A DNA stretch of 64,000 bases from Oegoconia quadripuncta. Lineage: Eukaryota > Arthropoda > Insecta > Lepidoptera > Autostichidae. Location of the stretch: positions 22,190,801-22,254,800 of the forward strand of contig OX438753.1 of assembly GCA_949316235.1 (NCBI GenBank), in the 5' to 3' direction. Numbering within the stretch: the first letter of the stretch is position 1; each line of letters starts with the position of its first letter. The translations under genes were made by a program, and so were the position numbers. This document shows positions 10,302 through 21,289 of this stretch, piece after piece. The notes beneath the pieces are model-generated. The model searched no databases, was not told the origin of the DNA, and saw only the letters and a program-made list of their open reading frames with translations.

Positions 10302-10980
10302 CAATTTCATTAATAGTATTACTTAATATATGCTCTCTATAGTATTATCGTTGATGCAACAAATACTCCGTCTATGCTATCAATGTGTAACATTAGCCCA
10401 CGTAACTGTGACGCAGGGATAATGATACGTTTCGCATAACCTACAGCATAGATTATGCTATACTAATGCTATCGATAGCATTATCGTTGAAGTGACTAGT
10501 TTTCGTGTTCAACTATCGATCGTCGTGCTACACTAGCCCACTTAACTGTGACGCAGGGACAATGTGCGTTTCGCATATCCTACAGCATAGATTATGCTAT
10601 ACTAATGCTATCGATAGCATTATCGTTGAAGTGACTAGTTTTCGTGTTCAACTATCGATCGTCGTGCTACACTAGCCCACTTAACTGTGACGCAGGGACA
10701 ATGTGCGTTTCGCATATCCTACAGCATAGATTATGCTATACTAATGCTATCGATATCATTATCGTTGAAGTGACTAGTTTTCGTGTTCAACTATCGATCG
10801 TCGTGCTACACTAGCCCACTTAACTGTGACGCAGGGACAATGTGCGTTTCGCATATCCTACAGCATAGATTATGCTATACTAATGCTATCGATAGCATTA
10901 TCGTTGAAGTGACTAGTTTTCGTGTTCAACTATCGATAGTCTTGCAACACTAGTCCACTTAACTATGACGCAGGAACAAT
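10302..10980 (+). repeat. 139-bp tandem satellite, about four units
   Basis: TACAGCATAGATTATGC recurs at 10442, 10581, 10720 and 10859, exactly 139 bp apart. Units are almost identical and carry ATGCTATCGATAGCAT, a palindrome with TATCGATA, plus CTGTGACGCAGGGACAATG. Diverged unit parts extend left (10200-10440, and faintly from about 9880) and right to about 10980. Confidence 0.93.
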
Positions 10981-11048
10981 GGAAGCTGAAAATCCGTGTT
11001 TTGCTTTTGAGCAATCTGACACTGTGCTATGGCCCAATTATGCCACTG

Positions 11049-11090
11049 TAAAAGGTTCAAAAAGTATGTGTGTACTTTTTGAACCTTTTA
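11049..11090. other. Perfect hairpin, 18-bp stem, 6-nt loop
   Basis: TAAAAGGTTCAAAAAGTA, loop TGTGTG, then TACTTTTTGAACCTTTTA. It lies about 70 bp right of the 139-bp satellite. Confidence 0.85.
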
Positions 11091-11179
11091 CCCGATTGCA
11101 CAAGAAAGGAGGGCAATGTTTTTTCCAGTGTATATACATATGTATAAAAGTATGTCCGTTCCTTTGGCGCATCCTGTAG

Positions 11180-12060
11180 CCTAAACAGCTTAATCAATTT
11201 CGAAGTTGAAGTTGGATTCGTCTTTACCCCTGGAGTGTCAGAGGATACATTTTATTGTAAAAAATACAACATGGCGCTCGTGAAGTGCAAAATATGCTGT
11301 CGGGTTTTTTGGTTTTCAAATAATTAAATTATTGTTGATTATTTCTACATATTTTAACTTGCGTGCTACTTTGGTAAAATATACCACTTACGTAAGTAGT
11401 AGTAGTAATTATGTACTTACTTAAGTTAACCTAACTTTTCTCTGACTATACACATTACGATGCGATGTTAATCAAGTTTTAAATTCCCCCATGCAACGCC
11501 CTAAGCCGACGTTTAAGCCCTGCGTAGGCTCCCTTAGGCGTCGATTGCAACTACCTACTTTCGGTATCGTTATCGCGCTCGCCCTACCGTCCGGTTAAGC
11601 TGAAAAGAAAGGACTTTCAGAGAGTTCCAGTCTACAAAAAAAAAATTATTAGTGTAGTTAGTATGTTCTGTAATACAGCTGCACGAAGTGTTTAATGCAT
11701 GTGTGGGGCTGGAGTAAGAAATAAACGTTTAAATAGCACTTTCTATTTCGGAAATTTAACTAATTCCCGCAGAACGATAAACTAATTTCACAGCAACTTA
11801 TTGTCCATTGAGATTCTTAAACATAACTCTTACGTAAACGGGTCACGGTTCACTGTTAACTTTATGCGAGAAAGTATATTATAAACCGTAGAAAGATTAT
11901 CCTGCTTTAGGGTCAGGCCAGCGGCGCGGCGGTTAGGTAAATCTTTATGCAAATAAACTGAGTCCGCTCAGTGTACAATTTTATTACAAGCTGTCCTTAT
12001 TATGTATTTAACGAGAGCACGTATAACCCTGAAAGTTTGTAGGTACCCCAGCACCAGTTT
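11180..12060. other. No gene recognised
   Basis: Mixed sequence with a moderately GC-rich centre (11490-11600). No long ORF, SINE or TIR was recognised. Confidence 0.45.
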
Positions 12061-12075
12061 TATCAACAGTGCGTT

Positions 12076-12530
12076 AAGCATTTATCATCATCATCAGCCA
12101 CAGGACGACCACTGCTGAACATAGGCCTGCCCTGATTGATGATGTTTCCGCCCGATTTCGGCCATGCCGACCACTTTGAGCCCCAATCGGTTTGGCGCTA
12201 GTGCGCTCGAAGATGGCCGATCTTTGCGGTGATCTCTTTGCGAATGTGGGCACGTAAGCACACCTTCCACGTAGTGATAATGAATGGCAGCGGGTGGACG
12301 GGTTTTCAGCTCGTCGCGTTTAGCGTCGAAGTCAGCTTTACGCTGCTCCTCGAAATCGCTTCCTCTCCTATGCACTACCCTGCGCTATTCAGGATGTTGT
12401 GCTGCCAAACCTTCCCATCAAGATGGCTCAATATTGCATCTTTTCATATGACGCTTCTGCTGATCTTCCTTATATCTGAGAAGTTGAACGCCATGCTTTT
12501 GCTTGCCCTCCTCTAGTTCCGAATAGAAGA
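12076..12530 (-). pseudogene. LINE ORF2 C-terminal relic
   Basis: The minus strand reads [18 protein letters not shown], then EPS, a stop, WEGLAAQHPE, a stop, RRVVHRRGSDFEEQRKA. This follows the LRYKD...KRD.K...I.P..WE pattern in the C-terminal tail of some LINE ORF2 proteins. Two stops show decay. The left end contains ATCATCATCA and CATAGGCCTG typical of shared LINE tails. Confidence 0.55.
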
Positions 12531-12559
12531 TACGTTTCGCCACTCTCTCTCTCTCATAT

Positions 12560-12766
12560 TAATTCAATAGCATGCCAGGCTGTGTCACAGTTAATAAAAA
12601 ATCAAATATTGTTGTTTTTAAAAGAGCAACCCCTCGAGTTTCTTGCGTGCTCTTCCCAGCGGAAAATTGCCTTTTGAACAAGCAGTAGCTTAAAAATTGT
12701 AAAATCTGACCATTTTAAATGTACCCTGTATACATACAAAATAAAGAATTTTTGACTTTGTAAATG
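12560..12766 (+). other. LINE L-B 3' UTR fragment
   Basis: Only the UTR is present: AAAGAGCAACCCCTCGAG, then GAACAAGCAGTAGC, a TGTACCCTGTATAC segment, AATAAAG and TTTTTGACTTTG. There is no coding part. Confidence 0.7.
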
Positions 12767-12898
12767 CTTTATTGTATAAAGTAATACATTTAGTCACAAA
12801 TATGTACATTTGATATTTTTGCCATCGACTCGCTAAGAAGAAGAAAATGTACAAAGGCGGACTTATCCGGATGGATCTCTTCCAATCGACCCAAAATT

Positions 12899-13587
12899 GT
12901 ATAAATAAATAAATATAAATATTTTTGCAAGTACACACAGCGCCATTTAGTTCTACACTAAGCAACTAGGCTTGTATTGTAGATACCAGATGGTTGATTA
13001 ACTACACTAAACTAAACATTTTTTTTTGTGTAAATAAATACATATATTACCTATGAAATTGGCGTTTTGTATGAAGAATTTCATTAAGACTGTTTTCTCC
13101 ATACAAACATTTTTGATTTTTTTTTGGGAACGGCAAATCCAAACTTAGCTAAACTTTATATGTATTATCGGATAACATTAAGTTAAGTATAGGCAGCGTT
13201 AATTATTAAAAGTAACCGCTTTATAAAAGTTTCAGCGAATCTAAGAAATGATTATGGGAAGCACATGAAAAGAGCTCTGTTCAAATTTTTTTTATCATAT
13301 GATTTAGCCCAGAAATTAAAAATATTTCATATGAAACCTTGGAATAATATTCCATTTTCCAAATAAAAAACAAATTTGTATATAGCTTTGAAAATCGCAG
13401 GAATTGGTACATAGGAGAGTAAAAGAACTCCAATTTCATAGGTAAGGACTTATAAATGAAAAACATTCATAACTCTGGTACGCATGTCTGTATTCATCAT
13501 ACAAACATATGCCCCTAGTGGGATTCGAATCCGCGACCTTTTGGTATAGCAACGGAGTTTCTAACCTCTACACCAAACGTCGTCAAA
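12899..13587 (-). repeat. SINE-A, split by MITE M
   Basis: The 3' half lies at 12899-13046 and the head half at 13450-13587 (GATTCGAATCCGCGACC, CTACACCAAACG). Both are on the minus strand and are separated by a MITE M copy (13047-13449). The breakpoint falls in the AT-rich centre. Confidence 0.82.
13047..13449 (+). mobile_element. MITE M inside a SINE-A
   Basis: Left end ACCTATGAAATTGGCG (outer bases trimmed) and right end CCAATTTCATAGGTAAGGAC, with the full interior. It splits the SINE-A at 12899-13587. Confidence 0.8.
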
Positions 13588-13696
13588 TGTATAAGACATG
13601 GTTGGGCGCACAAGAATACATTTAAACAGGTACCTGATCAATTAAAACTACTCTTATTTATATAGACAAGAAAGTAATATATATAATAGATAAATA

Positions 13697-13972
13697 TCTA
13701 AATAAATAATGATCATACTTACTTAATAATATCCTTAGACATACACACAGCGCCATCTAGTTCCACAGTAAGCAACTATAGGCTTGTGTTGTGGTTACCA
13801 GATGGTTCATATACAACATAAATACATTTTTTTTTTGTAAATAAATACTTATTATAAATGAAAACATCCATAACTCAGGTACACATGTCCGTATTCATCA
13901 CACAAACATATGCCCCGCAACCTTTTGGTATAGTGGTCAGAGTTGTTAACCACTACACCAAACAGGTCGTAC
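13697..13972 (-). repeat. SINE-A with a deletion over the B box
   Basis: Full-length layout, but the segment that should read AGCGGGATTCGAACC is missing (CATATGCCCC joins GCAACCTTTTGG at 13916). This removes the B-box-like promoter. Such a copy should be transcriptionally dead. Confidence 0.82.
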
Positions 13973-13979
13973 ACTTATA

Positions 13980-15160
13980 AAGCAGAATATATTAATGTTA
14001 TACAGATCATATACTTACAGATATATGGAGGATGGTTGGGGCTATGATGGAGTGGTCTATAATATCCCAACAATAATCTATGTCATTATGCAGTGGAGTG
14101 TCCTTCACATGCCTTATCGATCGGTACCTACTCTGTTATGACACGAGGTTAATATACGGGTATTTCATTATTACTACCTGTACTCCACAGGGCATCTACT
14201 CTCAGTAATACAACAAGAAAGATGCGATAAAAATGCTGGAAACAACATCCATAGTTCATGTTTCGAATAATGCAGAAAAGCTCACGTGACAGCCCGTTGT
14301 CGTCTATGTTTTTTGGTGCAAAGTCTCTTCGTGGCCATTTATAATACCCACGACCAAGTATATTAAAAATCTATGAGTAGAAAATCTTCCCGATCAATAG
14401 GCGACACAAGTGGGAAGAGGCGGTGCGGTGGGGGCAGAGGAAGCTTACCGGCAATTGCTACATGAGTGCCGGCGGAGCAGTCGGGGTTAGTACGTCATGC
14501 GACTCGCGCGCACAGAACATTATTACACGCGCCCGCAGCTCAAGCACACCTTTACTGTTATTTATTACGTATTAGTTACATTTTCGAACACGGTGTGCAA
14601 TGCCTACGTGTACCAATAATAATTATAAAAGTCACGAACATAAGCTTTATTCTTTTCCAAGAGAAGGACATGGTGTGAGAAATTCAATTATCGTAGATGA
14701 TATATTAGAGAATCGATCAATTGGATATACTTATATTTGTTTTCTTACCTTGGTGGGATAATATTAAAATATCGATAACCCCGGTGTCAACGGATAAGTT
14801 TGAGAATCGTGATTTTATTATTAAATTATAATCATTTATAATATAAAATAGGTATGTATTCATATTCATACAGACTTTATAATTAAAAGGTATTAAAAAG
14901 TCACAGAAGTTACGCGTGACTTATAGATTTGACGTAGGTATGCGATGCTACGAACAAAAAAGATATTTGTTCGTAGATGCGATGTCGACAACCCTACATC
15001 CGTCTAGCGCTAAACCTTTCTGACTCGGCGTTAGTATATAAGATATTCTACTTACTCAAGACCGCGCGCTCCACGGGAAGGGATGTGTTTCTACTATTTT
15101 AGAGGTGGAAACCGACGAGCGTATGTAGCATGTTAGGATCGTTGCAAGTGGAAAATTCAT
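13980..15160. other. No gene recognised
   Basis: A small GC-rich patch at 14400-14545 has donor-like GGTTAGT on plus and CGGTAAGC on minus, but no frame supports an exon. The rest is AT-rich. Confidence 0.45.
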
Positions 15161-15162
15161 AG

Positions 15163-15250
15163 TTAAGCCTTTGAGCGCCACGCCGGTCACCGGTGACCGG
15201 AAAACAATTGATTTTCAATTGTGTCTACGTCGTGGCAGTTAACGTGTTAA
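15163..15250. mobile_element. 88-bp TTAA-bounded palindromic element
   Basis: TTAA at both ends. Terminal GCCTTTGAGCGCCACG faces CGTGGCAGTTAACGTG with about 14 of 20 matches. A perfect CCGGTCACCGGTGACCGG and a CAATTGATTTTCAATTG hairpin fill the centre. TTAA borders suit a piggyBac-type MITE. Confidence 0.45.
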
Positions 15251-15550
15251 GATTGTTAATATATTTGATAATTGTTAAGATATAGATAAGCACTTATTTG
15301 CGCACATAACATATATCTATTTAAATATAATCTCTACCTACACCAACGGGCAACAAGCGTGAGCGTATATGTATGTACGTATTTATTTCTACGTTTGTGA
15401 TGCCTCAGTATGTACATATAAATTATAAGAATACATAATGGCAGCAAATGCTGACGCCCAATCCCTTTGCCACAAATACATTTAAATATGCATAATGTTA
15501 TACCTACGATATTTTCTGTATTTGTTGGCAATAAATACTTTTTCTGACGA

Positions 15551-16003
15551 CTGCTTGGTGTAGTGCTTAGAAACGCTGACTGCTGTACGATGAATACGGA
15601 CATCTGTACCCGAGTTATGGATCTTCTTCATTTATAATATGTATTTATTTACAAAAAAAAAAACAAAAAGGTATTTGTGTAGGATATTAACCACCATGAC
15701 GTTGACGTAACAATGGTTACATACTTATACTTTCTTAATTAATTTTGACATACATATAATAATATGTTTTACTATTGTATATAGGTATGTGTTTTTCATG
15801 TTATTATTTTTGTTTTATGTTTGACAATCACTTTTATTTTAGATTTCATAAATTTACGAAAGTGTATGCATGACATGATATTGTAAAAGTGAACTAAATA
15901 AATCTAATCTAATCTAATCATCTGGTATCCATAATACGAGCCGATTTACTTAGTGTGGAACTAATTGGCGCTGTGTGTATGTCCAAGGATATTTATTTCT
16001 TTC
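15551..16003 (+). repeat. SINE-A, split by a LINE 3' end
   Basis: The head and body (TTGGTGTAGTGCTTAG to TATTTGTGTAGG) end at 15700 and the 3' part resumes at 15917 (ATCTGGTATCCATAATACG). The B-box segment is deleted in this copy (GACTGCTG joins TACGATGAATACGG). Confidence 0.75.
15701..15916 (+). mobile_element. LINE 3' end with (TCTAA)n tail inside a SINE-A
   Basis: About 215 bp of AT-rich sequence ends AACTAAATAAATC then TCTAATCTAATC. It divides a SINE-A copy (15551-15700 / 15917-16003) between its central and 3' parts. No coding part is visible. Confidence 0.6.
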
Positions 16004-16012
16004 TTTCTTTCA

Positions 16013-16870
16013 TAAAGTCAAAGTCAAAGTCAAGTCAAAGTCAAAAATGCTTTATTTTGTAGGTACACAGAGTACACTTAAAATAGTCAATTTTACGTTT
16101 TTTAAGCTACTGCTTGTTGAAAATGCAATTTTCCCCTGAGAAGAACAAGCAAGAAACTCGAAGGGTTGCTCTTTTAAAATCAGGTTTTGATTTTACATAA
16201 AGGTTTTTATATTACAAAAAGGTTTTTATATTTCATTATTAATCGTGAAATAGCCTGGCATGCGAACAATCTCATTATGTCCAGGGATGATTATCATCTA
16301 AATAGTCTGATATTTTATAATATGCTTTGTTAATAAGTTTCTGTTTTATAGTATCTTTAAATTTATCAAGTGGAAGATTTTGTATATCAACTGGGACCTT
16401 ATTGAAAAAGCGTATACCCCTTTGAATGAATTACTGACTTTGCGGAGGCGACTTATGTGACCTGCAAGTTTATCTTTATTTCTTGTATTGACATCATGTT
16501 TATCACTATTTTTCCTAAATGATGCTATATTTTTTTTGACATACATTAGATTTTCAAAAATGTACTGTGACGAAAAGGTTAGAATGTTATACACTTTAAA
16601 CCTATCTCTAAGTGACACTGCAGGTTTCAATTGATAAATTGCGCGAACGGCTCGTTTTTGTAAAACAAAGATTGTATTTATATCCGCGGCATTTCCCCAC
16701 AGTAAGATACCGTAAGACATCAAGCTGTGGAAATAACTAAAATATACTAATCTAGCAGTATTTACGTCTGACATTTGTCGAATTTTTTTGACTGCGTACG
16801 CTGCAGAGCTGAGCCTTTTCGCCAATTTATGTATATGAGGACCCCATTGCATTGCATATGTTTGTTTCAA
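16013..16870 (-). pseudogene. LINE L-B copy, RT C-terminus plus 3' UTR
   Basis: On the minus strand this reads LSSAAYAVKKIRQ, then SYFHSLMSYGILLWG and MYVKKNI, homologous to the last quarter of L-A ORF2. One frame is open for 174 codons, with a frame disturbance near 16430 where the conserved IRFYNK segment shifts frame. The 3' UTR carries the GAGTTTCTTGCTTGTTCTTC type signature and ends in a (GACTTT)n tail, seen as AAAGTC repeats at 16016-16045. L-B defines a family with many fragments here. Confidence 0.8.
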
Positions 16871-17322
16871 GTTGTATCACTGGCATATTACATTACAACT
16901 TTTCTGTAGTGTCGACGAGAAGTGGTTACCACATGGTGCGGTTTATCGTTCATCATTGTTGAAGGGAACTGATATATTTTTTCATAAAATAAAAATACAC
17001 ACACCAGCAGACATCCTCTCGGTAATATTTTCAATTGAAGGCAGTTCAGTCTTCCCACTTCACCCATTGTAACTCCTGTAAGCGAGGATCAGTAGTGGTA
17101 CATTCCACAGTTTCTACTAAAGGTAGTTTATTAAAGGTAAAAGGTAGATAGGCAAAAATTATTGTAAATTGTTTTGCGCAATAAATAGTATTTGTATTGT
17201 AGTTTTGCTATTGCTATAAGTATTGGACCCTATACGACGTGCATATCGGCTCAATTATTAAACAACTATCCAATGATGCCCCAAATGTTGGATAGAATAA
17301 ATAATCGATAATATATAATATA
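16871..17322. other. No gene recognised
   Basis: AT-rich. A LINE-like end, GCAATAAATAGTATTTGTATTG, lies near 17178. Confidence 0.45.
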
Positions 17323-17541
17323 CAATATATAATAAATAAATATTTCGGCCACTTACACCAATCATTTAGTCCCACACTAAGCAAAGCTTGTACTATAGAT
17401 ACTAGATAACGGATAAACATACATAAATATTTGTACAAACATCCATGATTCGGGGATAAATGTTCGTATTCATCACCCAAACATTTACCCCTCGCGGGAT
17501 TCGAACCCGAAACCGTTGGTTTCACTGACATTGGTCGTCAT
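17323..17541 (-). repeat. SINE-C, near full length
   Basis: A tRNA-derived family related in plan to SINE-A. Minus strand: head with GGTTTCGGGTTCGAATCCCG, body, a CTAGTATCTATAG segment, then GACTAAATGATTGGTG and TATTTATTTATT. Confidence 0.82.
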
Positions 17542-17778
17542 AAATCAACTCTTTTGTTCGCCAATGCTCATTTCTGTTATTTAAAGTTACTTTTACTTAC
17601 TATTATTTTGTTATACTCATTACAATATCTTTATTATAGCAATACTGTTTTAGCGTGACACGCATTTGACTAGAATGCGCATTGTAGTTTATACTGTCGA
17701 AGTAGAGTGTCCTGGGTTACGAACAATAACGTTTTCACGTCAAAATCCGCGTCCTTATTAACCTTCCGTTTCTTACAG

Positions 17779-17944
17779 ATCACGGCACAGCCCACCTGTG
17801 GGGCGCAAACAGCGGCCGTCGCGGGTGGAGTCGCAAGCGCACATCCGCGCCACAGATGAGTAACCCTCACGGCTCGACCCCGCGCGTCGCCCTCGTGCTG
17901 CGCTCGCGCAGGAGCTGGCCAGTCGCGCCACAGTCATATCGCAG
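17779..17944 (+). other. Candidate host exon (GC-rich, splice-like borders)
   Basis: A 166-bp segment much richer in GC than its flanks. It is preceded by a pyrimidine-rich TTCCGTTTCTTACAG (acceptor-like) and followed by GTAATTT (donor-like). Only one plus-strand frame is open across it. An ATG at 17856 (CACAGATGAG) would start MSNPHGSTPRVALVLRSRRS and run to the donor, about 30 codons. No family is recognised. It could be a 5' coding exon of an unknown gene, or chance. Confidence 0.35.
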
Positions 17945-18170
17945 GTAATTTCTATCACCACTATAGCCCATATACTGATACATTTTTTTTTTTTTTTTGA
18001 AAACTTACAGCTACAATAATGCTATGGATAACAATAATCGGTTCTGACAAAGCCAATTACAAGTTTCCGCCTGTGCACGCGTTTGTGGGCGAACACATTG
18101 CCCAAATTGTAATGCATTGCATTGCATTGTAACTAAGAGTGTTCTTTACTTTGAAAGTAAAGGAAATATA

Positions 18171-19026
18171 CAGGGCGTCCCAAAGTTATGGGACATGAAG
18201 GGGAAGTACCTTAAATATCGTAGATAGTGAATTTTGCTCAAAGAAGACTTTATGTTATTTTTAAAAGTTAGTAATTCTGCATTCATAGATTTTCTAAAAA
18301 TTATTTGCTTCGGCTGGGAATCGAACCGACTCAAATGTGAAAAAAAAAACACCCTACTTTTATGATGCCAATCGAAAGAATAGCTAAAAAATAATAACTC
18401 TGCCTAAGTAACATAGTATTTTAAAAGAAAGGAACAACGTGAAATTAATCATAAATATCTTAAAAAGTATGCATTCAAACAAACGCTGTCATAAACTGTT
18501 CCATTTTCAAATTATAAATTATTTATTTTTGTTTTTAATTTGCCTTCTGTCTAGCTTACAGAGGACGTATTGAAATACAAGTTTTATCATTTCATCTACA
18601 CGTGCACTTATAATAAGGAAAACTATGTTAGTACCTATTTTATGAAGTGGGTACTTATTTACGAATAATCAATGCTATCTTTGGAATGATAATATCGCTA
18701 CTTTTCGAACGTCGTCGGCAATAAATAACTTTCTTGAAATTTGACTCAATCATTTTATGTTGTTCCTTTCTTTTAAAATACTATGTTACTTAGGCAGAGT
18801 TATTATTTTTTAGCTATTCTTTCGATTGGCATCATAAAAGTAGGGTGTTTTTTTTTTCACATTTAAGTCGGTTCGATTCCCAGCCGAAGCAAGTAATTTT
18901 TAGAAAATCTATGAATGCAGAATTACTAACTTTTAAAAATAACATAAAGTCTTCTTTGAGCAAAATTCACTATCTACAATATTTAAGGTACTTCCCCTTC
19001 ATGTCCCATAACTTTGGGACGCCCTG
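18171..19026. mobile_element. 856-bp foldback element with TATA target duplication
   Basis: Two inverted arms of about 268 bp (18171-18440 and 18759-19026) start CAGGGCGTCCCAAAG and end CTTTGGGACGCCCTG. TATA flanks both ends (18167-18170, 19027-19030). The arms differ at only a few bases by eye. The arm-internal GGGAATCGAACCGAC resembles a pol III B box. The core (18441-18758) shows no ORF of note. Same terminal style (CAGGG...CCCTG, TATA) as 55146-55407 and 58697-58947. Confidence 0.85.
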
Positions 19027-19350
19027 TATATATATTGATAACAACGCAAACTCGTAATTCCACAGTAAAATCATATGCTGGAATAACTACCATGGATCTA
19101 AAATGATAATGAATAAGAAAAGAAAACAATTGCACTCGGAAAGCCTAAAAGCTAATTATAAATATACCTTTTTTTTAACGCGGGGAAACGCTTTACGCGT
19201 ACCGCTCGCCTAGGGGACGGCGAGAGGGTTATGTGGGACAATAGGGAGGCTATTGGGAGGGATATCGGGAGGGAATAGAAGTTTTATTGTTATTACGTCT
19301 AGAGGCGTTGTGTCCCGGAATGTGTTAAGATTTCTCTTTATATATATATA

Positions 19351-19725
19351 TATATATATAATATTATAAATGCAGAATTTTCAATGTTTGTTTGTTTGTT
19401 TCTCAATCACAATCATCAAAGAGTTGATTTATGACGACCGATGTCAGGTGAAACCAACGGTTTTGGGTTCGAATCCCGCGAGGAGTAAATATTTTACCAA
19501 CTATTTTACTTACCCCAATCATTGCAAATAAATGTGTTCTATTCTATTCTATTCACAGTGAAACGAATGAACTGATTTGGATGAAATTTGGTATATAGGT
19601 AGAACATAGCCTGGATTAAAACATAGGATACTTTTTAACCCGATAAAGTGAATAGTTCCCGCGGGATAAACAAATTTCCGCGATAAAGTTATTCAACGCA
19701 GGCGAAGCCACTGGCGGCAAGGTAG
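19351..19725 (+). repeat. Repeat H, interrupted by a short SINE
   Basis: Starts TATTATAAATGCAGAATTT. It is broken at 19412-19552, then resumes GTGAAACGAATGAACTG to GGCGGCAAGGTAG, with TAGTTCCCGCGGGATAAAC intact. Confidence 0.72.
19412..19552 (+). repeat. Chimeric short SINE: SINE-C head with (TTCTA)n tail
   Basis: A 141-bp insertion has a SINE-C-type head (ATGACGACCGATG to GGTTCGAATCCCGCGAGG). A different 3' end follows: GCAAATAAATGTG, then TTCTATTCTATTCTATT. TCACA flanks it on both sides (19407-19411, 19553-19557). It lies inside repeat H. Confidence 0.7.
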
Positions 19726-20287
19726 CATGGTATTATTTATCAATTTTTGAACGAGTTTAGATAAAGGAATGATGAAAATGATGATGAAGAATCGGAATCC
19801 CGTTTCGGAAAATCGATCCGGAATTTCGAACGCAGCAAATCCATACAAATCAATGACTTTATCACACACTTCCGAATGCATTCGGATTCCCGGACGGAAA
19901 GCCGTTCCGAATGCAAGTCTTCCATAGATTTTGTGTGGGTCGAATTTCTCTGGATTGGATTTTTCTGTCTTTCAATCTTTGGGTATTTAAGGGACGCAGA
20001 GCAATGCAAGGGCTAGGGGTAACGGCGAGTTTTTTTCTTCTCTTTTTAACAAGATATAGCAAAAATGTAATCGCTATTAAAAATCGTCGTCAAATTCCAT
20101 ATTACCGCGCGCTACCAGAATGCCGCACTCAATGCCTTGCGTCTCTCAAATGAGCCGTGTTATTTCGAACTGAAATAAACGTATGTATGTGATGTACGTA
20201 TACGAACGATTAGATATTTCCAAAAAAGATTCCTTTTCGAACTTCCGTATGTATGTGACCGCCCTTAATCTTAGTGTTATTAAATTC
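19726..20287. other. No gene recognised
   Basis: Overlapping short frames on both strands. CATTCGGATTCCCGG motifs are mildly repeated (19815-19915). No family recognised. Confidence 0.4.
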
Positions 20288-20640
20288 AAAACTTGTTTTT
20301 TTTTTTTTTTTTTTCTATGCATAACGGGTTGGTACTTGACCTCAATCACACCTGATGTTAAGTGAAGATGAGGTCGAAGATGGAAGCGTACTGACCCGGA
20401 AACCCCAACACATTTGGGGGACTGGCTATCTTATCTCTAACAACCGGAACACAACAATGCTATTAACATTGCTGCTTGGCGGCAGATTTAGATAAGATGG
20501 TGGTAGCTAGCCAGGCGGACATTTAAAATGCCCTACCACCAACCAAACCGAGTACTTAAACATGTACCCCGCTGGGGATCGAACCCGCGACCTCCGAATC
20601 GTAAACTCAATGTTGTTTACATTGAGCCACGGAGGCGGTT
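20288..20640 (-). repeat. SINE-B, full length
   Basis: It begins with a poly-T run (complement of the A-rich tail), ACCTCAATCACACCTG, and ends GAGCCACGGAGGCGG. All segments of the family are present. Confidence 0.87.
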
Positions 20641-20975
20641 AAACTCAAACTAAACTAAACTCAAACGTCTTTTCCTTTTCTTTGATTAATTTAAAATGTT
20701 CCATTTATACGCGCGTGATCGAACTTTTTTAACGATGTTTTAAAAAATTAAGTTCGGAAGGTTATTTAATTATATCGCCAATTCATAAGAAAAGTTTAGA
20801 AAGTCGTGTTACTCTAATTTTGAAAACTCAGTTTAAGGGAGAGTACAAAGGCAGTCCCTGCTACTTGGCAAAAAAGTCATTAGTGAAGCAAAATGTGTCG
20901 TATTGAGAGGCAACAAGTGTTAGATTCGTTCTACTAGGCATCGGTTCTGATGTGAAATGGTTTTTCTAAATTTGA

Positions 20976-21220
20976 AATAAATAAGTCTCTTTGCACATAC
21001 ACCATAGCGCCATCTACAGTTCCCCACGTAAGTAACTAGCCTTGTATTATTCAAAAAAAAATCAATTTTTTGGTAAATAAATATTTATAAATGAAAACCA
21101 TCCATAACTCGGGAACACATGTCTGTATTCATCTTAGAAACATATTCCCCGAGCGGGATTCGAACCCGCGACCTATTGCTATAGTAGAGTTTCTAACTAC
21201 TACACCATACAGGTCGTCAA
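20976..21220 (-). repeat. SINE-A, near full length
   Basis: The plus strand shows ATAGCGCCATCTACAG, CATAACTCGGGAACAC, GGGATTCGAACCCGCGACC and CTACACCATACAGG. It follows a generic AT-rich segment. Confidence 0.82.
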
Positions 21221-21289
21221 ATAACCAATAACAATACATTATCAAATTACATAGGCTGTGTGACGTATAATATTTAATCTTTGCTTTTT

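Noticed and set aside
18146..19057. Two near-identical ORFs (SHLSRFDSQPKQ...) on opposite strands
   Set aside because: They are the two arms of the foldback element, not a gene pair.
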